64,000 nucleotides of DNA from Nevskia sp. (GTDB lineage: Bacteria; Pseudomonadota; Gammaproteobacteria; Nevskiales; Nevskiaceae). Position numbers and translations under genes: made by a program. The stretch spans positions 124,001 to 188,000 of the forward strand of contig JALNYU010000006.1 in assembly GCA_023229645.1 (NCBI GenBank), in the 5' to 3' direction. Shown one piece after another: positions 16,192-24,290 of the stretch. Position 1 is the first letter of the stretch; each line of letters starts with the position of its first letter. Below the pieces are notes generated by a model. It saw only the letters and a list, made by a program, of their open reading frames with translations, was not told the DNA's origin and made no database searches.

Positions 16192-17210
16192 AGCTTGGCC
16201 TCGACACCAAAAAATGTCTGCGGATCAAGCGTCTTGCCTTTTCCAACCAATTCTTCGCCGCCTTCAGCGGCTAGCAGCGCATAGAGCTTGCGCAGAATCG
16301 GTAAGTCGATCTTGAGTTCGGACGGCACCACACCCGCGCGGTAGGCTTCGCGTAATGCGACGAAATCGGCATCGTTGTCGGCCTTCATCAGCGGTCGCAG
16401 CCGCTGCCATTCGCCGTCGTCGTTACGCAGCACGTTATTGGTTTCGGTTACGGCATCGAGAAATTGCAGCAAGGCATCGTGATGCGCCTGTGCCCATTTC
16501 TCGCTGAATACCCAGCCCACCATCGGCGCGCCGTGTTCCGCGCCAAGATCGACAAGGATGGTTCGCATATCGATCAGCGGCGTCATGCCGGCCGCATGCA
16601 GCCGTGCGCCGTACGGCCAGAAATTCAGCACTGCTGGCAGCTTATTACGCAGCATCAATTCATTCAGCGCAGGCGGCGCCGCAAAACTAGGCTTTGCGTC
16701 TTTCGCCAGATTGAGACCGCTGGTTTTGCGCGCGTAGGCTTGCAGCAGCAACCAGCTTTTGTCCACCGGGCTGCCGGCAACGCCGAATTCACGGCCGCGG
16801 AGATCGGCCAGTGCATGAATGCCGGAATCGGGGCGTACGTACAAAGCGCCCAGTGAGGTCGAATTCGGTGCGAATTGATACGCGCGGCCATCGCCACGGT
16901 TACGCGCGACCCACAGCCAGTCCGAGGTGATCATGTCGACCGCCCCGCCCTGCAGCGCAATCTGCGCCGCATTACCGGCCGCCATCGGGACGATCTCGAT
17001 TTTTAGGTTGTGACTTTGATCAAAACCCTGCTGCTTGAGTGTGTCCAACGTCCAAGACACCGCGCCAAACTGCAGCACACCAATTCGAATCGTGCTCGGT
17101 TCAGCGGCCTCAGGCGCTGGCGCAATCACGGCCAACGCGAGGAGCAGAAAAAAGCCACCGAAAACTCGGGCCAACATGCTGCGATACCGTCTGCTGCGTT
17201 TCGCGCTCAC
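16188..17210 (-). CDS. NitT/TauT-type periplasmic substrate-binding protein
   Basis: This 340-residue protein starts with a GTG at 17210 behind a strong GGAGGA site. It has a basic N-terminus, a hydrophobic signal (FFLLLALAVIAPAPEAA) and a mature type II binding fold (TIRIGVLQFGAVSWTLDTL, GAVDMITSDWLWVARNRGDG). It opens the seven-gene operon. Similar TauA/SsuA-like proteins bind sulfonates, nitrate, thiamine precursors and others. It differs strongly from the TauA-like protein at 58.4 kb, so the two transporters should have different ligands. Confidence 0.87.
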   Translation of the reverse strand: MSAKRSRRYRSMLARVFGGFFLLLALAVIAPAPEAAEPSTIRIGVLQFGAVSWTLDTLKQQGFDQSHNLKIEIVPMAAGNAAQIALQGGAVDMITSDWLWVARNRGDGRAYQFAPNSTSLGALYVRPDSGIHALADLRGREFGVAGSPVDKSWLLLQAYARKTSGLNLAKDAKPSFAAPPALNELMLRNKLPAVLNFWPYGARLHAAGMTPLIDMRTILVDLGAEHGAPMVGWVFSEKWAQAHHDALLQFLDAVTETNNVLRNDDGEWQRLRPLMKADNDADFVALREAYRAGVVPSELKIDLPILRKLYALLAAEGGEELVGKGKTLDPQTFFGVEAKL

Positions 17211-17299
17211 ACTGCTCCTCCAACCGATCGTCTCGCTCCGGTCGTGCCGGTGCGTTTATGTAGAAATTGTTAACGATGCGGTCTCGCCCGCGCCTGGTA

Positions 17300-17665
17300 T
17301 CAGGCGCCGGAAAGGCCCTCGTTCGCAGGGTCTAGCCAGTGATCGAGAAACGACACCAGCTGCGCCCGTTGCATCATGCCGCTTTTACTCATGATCAGCC
17401 GACCGCCGCGATACAGCGCCAGCGTCGGCGTTGCCCGAACACCCCCGGCTGGGGCGGTTTGCGGATAACGCTGCACGTTCACTTTCACAATGCGCAGCCG
17501 TGCCTGATATTTCTCGACCGTTGCCGTCAAAATCGGCTCCAAGCGCTCACACCAAATGCAATGGTCGGCGACGTATTCAACCAATACCGGTGTTCCTTCA
17601 GCCTTGATTGCGTCGGCGAAACCCGCCGCGTCGAGCTCAGGCAATTGCGCAACAGTTGCTTCCAT
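17300..17665 (-). CDS. Thioredoxin-like protein (CIWC active site)
   Basis: This 121-residue thioredoxin-fold protein has the active-site Cys pair CIWC (about residues 36-39), the cis-Pro loop in VRATPTLALYRGG and no signal peptide, so it acts in the cytoplasm. The WCGPC consensus is replaced by HCIWC, meaning an altered redox potential or partner. It lies 89 bases before the ABC operon on the same strand and may be co-transcribed. A general disulfide-reductase role is likely; no specific partner can be named. Confidence 0.82.
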   Translation of the reverse strand: MEATVAQLPELDAAGFADAIKAEGTPVLVEYVADHCIWCERLEPILTATVEKYQARLRIVKVNVQRYPQTAPAGGVRATPTLALYRGGRLIMSKSGMMQRAQLVSFLDHWLDPANEGLSGA

Positions 17666-17726
17666 TCGTACGTCTCCTATATTTCTAGCCGGGCAGCAAA
17701 GACGGTGCCAGGCAATAAATGCTTAT

Positions 17727-18635
17727 CTAATCAACGCGCGGCAGACCGGGCCGTATCGTCTGAGGGACAGCCTGTCCCAGTGGCGCGAGCGCTGCGGGGC
17801 GGCGGCGCCGATACAGTGTCGCCAACGCCAAACCACCGAGAATCAACGCTGCACATAGCAACAAGCGTAGCGTCGGCGGCTCGCCGAGAAACAAAATACC
17901 GATCGCCGCAACCAACACCGGTACCGACAACTGCACCACACCCGCCCGCACCGCGCTCAGTGCCGGCAACACTGCATACCAGATGGCATAGCCGAGGCCC
18001 GATGCGAGCGCGCCGGACAGTAGCGCGTAGATCAGACCCGGGCTTGTAATCTTAGTTTCCCGATTTAACGCACTCAGCACCGCGGCGAAAAGTACAGCAC
18101 GTAAAAAATTTCCGGCCGTCGCCGCCAGCGGTTCTCCGCCGCGGCGGCCGCGCATGCTGAACACACCCCAGGCGATCCCAGCCAAGGCCATCGCAAACGC
18201 ACCGAGCAGCGGCGGCGCGCTGACGCCCGGCAACAGAAGCGCGACCAATCCAGCGAGCGAAATGAACTCGCCGAGCCATTCATTCCAATTTGGCCGCTCG
18301 CCATTAAGTAAGCCAGCGCCGATCATCGTTGCCTGCACGGTACCAAACAACAGCAAGGCGCCAACACCCGCCGGGATCGAAACGTAGGCGTAAGAAAAGC
18401 CGGCGGCATAGGTCATCAACGCGGCGGCCGATAGCCAGCTACCAGCGATCGGCCGCCGTTTTAAGCGCAAAATCAGCAGCAGCACTGCCGCGCCGGAAAC
18501 AATGCGAACGCTGGTGAACGAGACCGGATCCATCAATCCGGAACGTAGCGCTAGCCGGCAGAGGATGGAATTGGCAGCAAAACCGGCCAAGGCCAGCAGG
18601 GTCAGTGACACGACACGAAAAGCAGTTGGTTTCAT
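17727..18635 (-). CDS. DMT-superfamily (EamA) inner-membrane transporter
   Basis: This protein of about 302 residues has ten predicted hydrophobic segments in two repeated EamA halves (LALAGFAANSILCRLAL in the first, LLSGALASGLGYAIWYAVLP in the second). Such proteins usually export amino acids or metabolites. I start it at the ATG at 18635, which gives MKPTAFRVVSLTLLALAGF, instead of the ATG at 18713 inside the upstream gene. It follows the M48 peptidase gene by 14 bases. Substrate cannot be assigned. Confidence 0.85.
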   Translation of the reverse strand: MKPTAFRVVSLTLLALAGFAANSILCRLALRSGLMDPVSFTSVRIVSGAAVLLLILRLKRRPIAGSWLSAAALMTYAAGFSYAYVSIPAGVGALLLFGTVQATMIGAGLLNGERPNWNEWLGEFISLAGLVALLLPGVSAPPLLGAFAMALAGIAWGVFSMRGRRGGEPLAATAGNFLRAVLFAAVLSALNRETKITSPGLIYALLSGALASGLGYAIWYAVLPALSAVRAGVVQLSVPVLVAAIGILFLGEPPTLRLLLCAALILGGLALATLYRRRRPAALAPLGQAVPQTIRPGLPRVD

Positions 18636-18649
18636 TCGACGAGCTTTTG

Positions 18650-19768
18650 CTAGGCGGCGCGATCTAACTTTGCTAACCGTGCGGGCAACGCCGGGTGGCT
18701 GTGATAAACCCATTCGTACCAGCGGTCATTCTGGATTGCATTGGCATTTTGCTTAGTCAGCGTACGTAACGCGCTAGCCATCGCCGCTGGGCTACTGTTT
18801 TGCGCAGCCGCCTCGTCGGCTTCAAATTCGAAGCGCCGATACGCCGTGTTAAGCCACGGCTGTGCGAGCAGCCAGGCTGACGGAAACAAGGCCCAAGCCA
18901 GCGCCAAACGCACTGTGGTATCGGCAACGGTCTGGGTCAGCAGCACCAAAAACGCGATCAACAGCAGCCACAAGGTGCCGAGCATCAACATTTGCGAGCG
19001 CAAATGACCGCGCTGCAGATGGCCTAGCTCGTGTGCGACCACCGCTTCAACCTCAGCCGGTTGTAGTTGCTGGATCAAAGTGTCGTGCAACACGATGCGC
19101 GGCGAACTTAGGCTGCCGCTGACTTGAGCATTCGCTTGCGCCGACCGTGCTGAAGCGCGCATTAGAAACAGGCGTTGCCGCGTCACGCCGCAGCGCGTCA
19201 GCAGTGCCTGTAACCGTGCTTTCAGCGGACCATCCGGTAGCGGCTCAACAGGATCGAATAAGGGCGACACATACCGCGGCTGCAGCCAGCGTACGACCGC
19301 AAACCCGCCCCAGCCGATCGCCCACAATACGAGCCACCACCCGGCACCGGCGTACTGCACTAACGCAATAGCAATCGCCGCGGCCGGCAGCGCCAAGGCG
19401 GCAAACATCAACGCCCGCAGCGCCTGCTCACGCGCGAATTGCAGCGGCTTCAACCGATTAAACCCATAGTGGGCATCGAGCACGAACAGCTTCCACGCTT
19501 TAGGCGGCAATTCCCAAAACCAGCCAGCAAGAATAATCACAAACAGGGTGCCGATAGAGCCTAGGCTTAGACTCAGCCGAGACACCGCATCAGCGGAACC
19601 TAGAATCAATAGCGCCCATGCGCATTGCCAAAGCTGCGCGCTGACCCGCTGGGTAACCAGCGCGCGCGCATAGCTGGTGCCTGTATCGGCACGCAGCGCA
19701 CCGCGCTGCCGAATGAGCAACGCAGCGCGGATGGCGACCACGGCAAGCAAAAATAAGAGTGCGGGCAT
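18650..19768 (-). CDS. M48-family (Ste24/HtpX-like) membrane zinc metalloprotease
   Basis: This 372-residue integral membrane protease has the zinc motif HELGH (in VVAHELGHLQRGH) and the downstream Glu ligand in RRFEFEADEAAA. An N-terminal membrane region of the CAAX-protease-1 type (WELPPKAWKLFVLDAHYGFNR) precedes the catalytic part. Bacterial relatives are thought to take part in membrane-protein quality control. It is followed closely by the EamA transporter gene. Nothing ties it to the PQQ region except position. Confidence 0.9.
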   Translation of the reverse strand: MPALLFLLAVVAIRAALLIRQRGALRADTGTSYARALVTQRVSAQLWQCAWALLILGSADAVSRLSLSLGSIGTLFVIILAGWFWELPPKAWKLFVLDAHYGFNRLKPLQFAREQALRALMFAALALPAAAIAIALVQYAGAGWWLVLWAIGWGGFAVVRWLQPRYVSPLFDPVEPLPDGPLKARLQALLTRCGVTRQRLFLMRASARSAQANAQVSGSLSSPRIVLHDTLIQQLQPAEVEAVVAHELGHLQRGHLRSQMLMLGTLWLLLIAFLVLLTQTVADTTVRLALAWALFPSAWLLAQPWLNTAYRRFEFEADEAAAQNSSPAAMASALRTLTKQNANAIQNDRWYEWVYHSHPALPARLAKLDRAA

Positions 19769-19945
19769 TACCGAGCAATAAGCTTAGAACTGGCTGCACT
19801 GTTCCAGATCACATGCCGGGATGCAATGTTCCTGCGCGCAAAAAAACGACGGGTTACGCCCCCGACCAGCACGGGGAGGTGCGCACCGAACCCGATTCAT
19901 CCAGCGCGCACGCATTTCAATCGAAGACCTAACCCGTCGACACCT

Positions 19946-22261
19946 CTAAAACTGCATCCGCACACCGGCGGAAAACTCACGCGGAGCGCCCGGCCCGACA
20001 AAGCGCCGCGCATTCTCGTAGTCATCACCGAGCACCTGCTCAGCATCGCCGTAGACGCCGAAGGTTTCGGTGTCGCGATTGAAAAGATTGGTGACGCGGG
20101 CGAAGACCACCAGCCACGGCAGCGGCTTCCAATCACCATAAGTGCTGAAAATCGCATAGCCCGGCAGCGTTTCCGGATCAACATTCGCTTCGTCGCCGCG
20201 GAAACGAGAATTGCTGCGGCCCTGGGCTTCGATGCCGACGCCGAATTTCGGCACCCGATATTCGATATTCGCTTTCACTAAATGGCGTGGAATCAGCGGA
20301 ATCCTATTACCCGAATTGACCTGCCGGGTTTCTGCTGCTGACTCTTCCGGATCCTCAGGATCGCGTAGCGGGTGATTCGGCGAGCTGACCAAGAACGATT
20401 CTTTGAATAGCGCATCGAGGTAGGTGTATTGCAAGCCAACCGACCAGGTCTCTGTCAGCTTGTAATTGCCGCCCGCTTCAAAGCCTCGGCGCACGGTATG
20501 GCCAACATTGCTGAAAAAGCCTTCTGTCGTCAGCGCACCATCGGAAATGAAGATGATGTCGTTCTTGTTATTGCTATTGAAAAATGCCGCAGTCGCGCGC
20601 AGCGCTGGCCCGTTGTAGCGCAGGCCGGCTTCGATGGTGCGGGTAACAACTTGCTTCAGCGGCGGATCACTCACAAAGCCATTCGGCAGACGGCATGGGT
20701 CCTCCGGATCGGCGCAGCTCAGCTCGACCGGCGTCGGCGCCCGTGCCGCCTCAGAATAGGTGCTGAAAGCGGCGAGCTTCGGCGTGATGTGCCAGGTTGC
20801 ACCAATCGAGGGATTGAACCGCGTGAAACTGTGATCACCATCCAGGTCGTCAGTCGGGCCGCCATCGCGCAACTTGACCTCGGTATGGGTCAGGCCGACC
20901 GCGGCGGTGAGATCAACGCTATGAATCGGCGCCCAATTGCCGAGCGCAAACGCGCCATACGTGTCCTTGTGTGTGCGGAGCAGCACGGCCGAATCGGTAT
21001 CGAATTCGCCATCACCGAGCACGCCGCGGAGATCGGTTAGCGCGCCGAGTTCAACATCAGAGCTGAAGCGAGCACGGCCGATATCGATACTGCCGCCGAC
21101 GATGAAACGATTGCGACGCTGATGCGGATCCGTCAGCGTCAGCTGGGTGTTGAAACCGTAACTGTATTGATCGGTGGAGCTACGATTCAACGTGCCGCTG
21201 CTGTTTGCATCGTTGCTGACCACCGACGCGCCGTTATTGCTGGTGATAACTCGCTCGCCATCCGCTTCCGGTGCGCACAGGAACGGATTACCCGCGCTGT
21301 CCTGATTGGCGGGGTCTTCACACGGTACGAATTCGGTGCCGTCGCCGTTTAAGGTCGTGCTGTGATTCCGGCGGAAATGCAGGCCGCCGGCAAGCTGCAG
21401 CGCCGGCGAGAAAATATGATTGCCCTGCAGATTGATAAAACCTAGTCGCGGCAGCGTTTGATCGGGGAACGTGAACACCGCGCGGCGACCTTCAGCCCGC
21501 AACAGTTCGCGCGGCGCGGCGCCGTTACCGGTCAGGCTGTTATCGGCCAAGGAAATACTAAGATCCAGCGTATTTTCCTTGTCTTGATAGCTGCCTTTGG
21601 TAAACAGGCGGCCGATGCGGCTCGGCGAAAATTTACGGAACCCGTCTTCACGGTCGTATTCACCGGAGATAAAGAACGCGAGGTGATCGCTGGCGTAGCC
21701 CTGTTCGGCGCTAACACCAAAGCGGCCGTAGGAGCCGCCGGTTAGCTCCAGCTTGCTGCCGGGCGCGTCAAAGCCGCTTTTAGTCCGCAGGCTGAGCGCG
21801 CCGGCCAATGTGTTTTGCCCGAATACCGGGTTGGAGCCGGGGATCAACTGCAGCGAATCGATCGCCGCGTCCGGGATTAAATCCCAGTTGACGACATCGC
21901 CGAACACTTCGTTAACGCGCACACCATCAATATACAGCGCCAAGCCTTGCGGCAAGCCCAGCAACGGCGAGATTGAGTAGCCGCGGAAGAACAAGTCGGG
22001 CTGATACGGGTTGCTTTGCGCCTCCGATAAAAACACGCTGCCGCTGCGCCGCCCCAGGTATTCGTTCAGGCTTTGCGACTGTGTGTCTTCAAGATCCTGG
22101 GCCGTAACCAGCTGCGCATTGGCCGGATAACGATCCAGCGCCACGCCGGTTGTATCGGTTGGTGTGACGCCGATGACTTGGACGGCGTCTAATTTAGTCG
22201 GTTCATCGGCCCATATCGGCGCCGCGACGAACAACGAAAGCAATACTGCTCTTGACAGCAC
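19946..22261 (-). CDS. TonB-dependent outer-membrane receptor (possible lanthanide/metal-complex receptor)
   Basis: This 771-residue receptor has a signal peptide (LSRAVLLSLFVAAPIWA), a TonB-box-like LDAVQVIG, a plug domain (about 30-150, with LYIDGVRVNEVFGD and LIPGSNPVFGQNTLAGAL) and a beta-barrel ending in the terminal Phe of SAGVRMQF. I start at the GTG at 22261 because GGGGGAG lies 7 bases before it and the signal peptide follows directly. An ATG at 22315 would put 18 odd residues in front. Two extracellular stretches hold Cys pairs amid many acidic residues (VPCEDPANQD...FLC; SCADPEDPC). It resembles receptors found with Lut genes, but this cannot be proven by eye. Confidence 0.85.
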   Translation of the reverse strand: MLSRAVLLSLFVAAPIWADEPTKLDAVQVIGVTPTDTTGVALDRYPANAQLVTAQDLEDTQSQSLNEYLGRRSGSVFLSEAQSNPYQPDLFFRGYSISPLLGLPQGLALYIDGVRVNEVFGDVVNWDLIPDAAIDSLQLIPGSNPVFGQNTLAGALSLRTKSGFDAPGSKLELTGGSYGRFGVSAEQGYASDHLAFFISGEYDREDGFRKFSPSRIGRLFTKGSYQDKENTLDLSISLADNSLTGNGAAPRELLRAEGRRAVFTFPDQTLPRLGFINLQGNHIFSPALQLAGGLHFRRNHSTTLNGDGTEFVPCEDPANQDSAGNPFLCAPEADGERVITSNNGASVVSNDANSSGTLNRSSTDQYSYGFNTQLTLTDPHQRRNRFIVGGSIDIGRARFSSDVELGALTDLRGVLGDGEFDTDSAVLLRTHKDTYGAFALGNWAPIHSVDLTAAVGLTHTEVKLRDGGPTDDLDGDHSFTRFNPSIGATWHITPKLAAFSTYSEAARAPTPVELSCADPEDPCRLPNGFVSDPPLKQVVTRTIEAGLRYNGPALRATAAFFNSNNKNDIIFISDGALTTEGFFSNVGHTVRRGFEAGGNYKLTETWSVGLQYTYLDALFKESFLVSSPNHPLRDPEDPEESAAETRQVNSGNRIPLIPRHLVKANIEYRVPKFGVGIEAQGRSNSRFRGDEANVDPETLPGYAIFSTYGDWKPLPWLVVFARVTNLFNRDTETFGVYGDAEQVLGDDYENARRFVGPGAPREFSAGVRMQF

Positions 22262-22395
22262 GTTGGTCTCCCCCGAGATCAGATTTAACGTCGAATGTGA
22301 CGTTAGCCATGACAAGGGTGCGGCCTAACGGTGTCGGGAGCTATGGGAAAACTTCCCGAATTCGGTAGTCGCCCAGCAAAGGCTCTCCGCTTTCT

Positions 22396-22935
22396 TCAGT
22401 TACCGAACAATCGGTCAAGCATTGCTTCCGGCTCAACGTCAACAATAATCAGGTTTCTTGAGCTTTCCGGCAGGAAGTGTTGGCTTACCGAGTAATCAAG
22501 AAAAGTCAGCAGAGAATCGTAGTAGCCATTCGTATTGAGAATCGCCAGCGGCTTTTTATGCAGGCCGAGCTGCGCCCAAGTCAGTATTTCGCAAACTTCA
22601 TCAAGCGTGCCTAACCCGCCGGGCAGCACGATAAAGGCGTCGGATAAGCTTTCCATCATCGCTTTGCGCTTATGCATCGAGTCAACCTCGTGCAATTCTG
22701 TCAAACCGCGATGTTCAACTTCGCGTTCGATCAGCAGCTTGGGAATGATGCCGACGACCTCCCCACCCGCCTGCAAGGCCGCATCCGCGACCAAGCCCAT
22801 CAAGCCGACCCGGCCGCCGCCGTACACCAGCCGCAAACCGCGCCGTGCAAGCAGTGCCCCCAGCGCCAGCGCCGCGCTCGCATAAGCCGGATCCACCCCA
22901 GTGCGCGAGCCGCAGAATACGCAGACAGATTTCAT
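22396..22935 (-). CDS. LOG-family protein (cytokinin riboside 5'-monophosphate phosphoribohydrolase-like)
   Basis: This 179-residue cytoplasmic protein begins MKSVCVFCGSRTG and has the LOG signature PGGLGTLDE with the upstream Arg in MHKRKAMMES. These are the nucleotide-binding and catalytic residues of the family, which hydrolyses nucleoside monophosphates to base and ribose phosphate. Length is typical. It follows sucB on the same strand, where lpd often stands in other genomes. Many bacterial members are still listed as putative lysine decarboxylases, a name without support. Confidence 0.92.
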   Translation of the reverse strand: MKSVCVFCGSRTGVDPAYASAALALGALLARRGLRLVYGGGRVGLMGLVADAALQAGGEVVGIIPKLLIEREVEHRGLTELHEVDSMHKRKAMMESLSDAFIVLPGGLGTLDEVCEILTWAQLGLHKKPLAILNTNGYYDSLLTFLDYSVSQHFLPESSRNLIIVDVEPEAMLDRLFGN

Positions 22936-22969
22936 TTACATCCTCCTCAGCCTTCGGGCGCATGAATAG

Positions 22970-22995
22970 CGAAGGCCCGCCTAAGCGGGCCTTCG
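22970..22995 (-). terminator. Hairpin after sucB
   Basis: A perfect 11-bp stem (CGAAGGCCCGC / GCGGGCCTTCG) with a 4-base loop lies 22 bases after the sucB stop on the minus strand. The tail is not T-rich, so termination may be incomplete and the LOG gene may be read through. Confidence 0.65.
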
Positions 22996-23017
22996 GTGCA
23001 TCAGAATACCGGATTGT

Positions 23018-24247
23018 TTACAGCGCGAGCAGCAAACGCGCCGGGTCTTCCAAGCATTCTTTGATGTGGCGCAGGAACAGCACCGCTTCACGGCCATCGA
23101 TCAGACGATGATCGTAGGTCAGCGCCAAATACATCATCGGCCGGATGACGACCTGACCACCGACTGCAATCGGACGGTCGAAAATGCCGTGCATGCCCAA
23201 AATCGCCGCCTGCGGCGGGTTCAGAATCGGTGTCGACATCATCGAACCGAACACGCCGCCGTTGGTGATGCTGAACGTACCGCCGGTGAGATCTTCCATC
23301 GTCAGCTTGTTGTTGCGCGCTTTAACGCCCAACGCACCGATCGCCTTTTCGATATCGCCGAGTGACAACGCATCGGCATCGCGCAACACCGGAACGACGA
23401 GGCCGCGCTCGGTCGAAACGGCAACGCCGACATCGTAGAAGCCGTGATAGACGACATCATTGCCGTCGATCGAGGCGTTCACCGCCGGATACTTCTTCAG
23501 CGCTTCGATCGAGGCGCGAACGAAGAAGCTCATGAAGCCGAGCTTGACGCCGTGCGCTTTCTCAAACGGCTCTTTGTACTTGGCGCGAATTTCCGAAACC
23601 GCTTTCAGATCGACTTCATTGAACGTCGTCAGCATCGCCGCCGTGGCCTGCGCTTCGACTAAACGCTCGGCGATACGGGCGCGAATACGCGTCATCGGCA
23701 CGCGCTGTTCGGTGCGGGCGCCAAGTGCCAACTTCGGCGCAGCGGCGACCGGGGCCGCCGCCGCGACTTTCGCTGCCGGTGCTGCTTTTTGCTTGTCGGC
23801 AAAGGCCTGCACGTCTTCTTTCGTCAGACGGCCGCCCTTGCCAGTACCGGTGATCTGCGCGGCCGACAAACCCAGCTCGGCGAGCAGCTTGCGCACGGCC
23901 GGGCCCTGCGCATCGTCTTCAGCCGTTTTTTCCACCGCCACGGCAGCAGCTGGCGCTGCGGCCTCCGCTTTAGCCGCTGGCGCTGCAGCGGGTTTCGCGG
24001 CTGCGGCGGCGCCTTCTTCGACAATGCCAATCACGTCACCAGCTTTGACGACGCTACCGGCTTGAATGCGAATCTCGGTCAGCACGCCGTCGGCAACTGA
24101 CGGGACTTCCAGCATCACCTTGTCGGTTTCGAGATCGACTAAGTTCTGTTCACGCGTGACCTTATCGCCGGCCTTCAGATGCCAAGTTGAAACCGTGGCT
24201 TCGGAAACCGATTCCGGCAGATTGGGAACCTTAATCTCGATACTCAT
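23018..24247 (-). CDS. sucB: Dihydrolipoyl succinyltransferase, E2 of 2-oxoglutarate dehydrogenase
   Basis: This 409-residue E2 has an N-terminal lipoyl domain with the modified Lys43 (ETDKVML), an Ala/Pro-rich linker, a peripheral-subunit-binding domain (AVRKLLAELGLSAAQITGTG) and a C-terminal acyltransferase domain with the HRLIDG active-site motif. It transfers the succinyl group to CoA in the TCA cycle. It follows sucA by 43 bases. The E3 gene lpd is not downstream; a LOG gene occupies that place. Confidence 0.97.
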   Translation of the reverse strand: MSIEIKVPNLPESVSEATVSTWHLKAGDKVTREQNLVDLETDKVMLEVPSVADGVLTEIRIQAGSVVKAGDVIGIVEEGAAAAAKPAAAPAAKAEAAAPAAAVAVEKTAEDDAQGPAVRKLLAELGLSAAQITGTGKGGRLTKEDVQAFADKQKAAPAAKVAAAAPVAAAPKLALGARTEQRVPMTRIRARIAERLVEAQATAAMLTTFNEVDLKAVSEIRAKYKEPFEKAHGVKLGFMSFFVRASIEALKKYPAVNASIDGNDVVYHGFYDVGVAVSTERGLVVPVLRDADALSLGDIEKAIGALGVKARNNKLTMEDLTGGTFSITNGGVFGSMMSTPILNPPQAAILGMHGIFDRPIAVGGQVVIRPMMYLALTYDHRLIDGREAVLFLRHIKECLEDPARLLLAL

Positions 24248-24290
24248 GACAGCTCCAGAATTCTTGAATGTTTAGTTTTTAGATCGTGCT

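Noticed and set aside
17235..17249. A GC-N10-CC pattern that resembles a minus-strand -24/-12 promoter before the seven-gene ABC operon (CGGCACG ... GAGC).
   Set aside because: The -24 part is good but the -12 part (GAGC) is poor, and the start would fall only about 13 bases before the GTG, overlapping the ribosome site.
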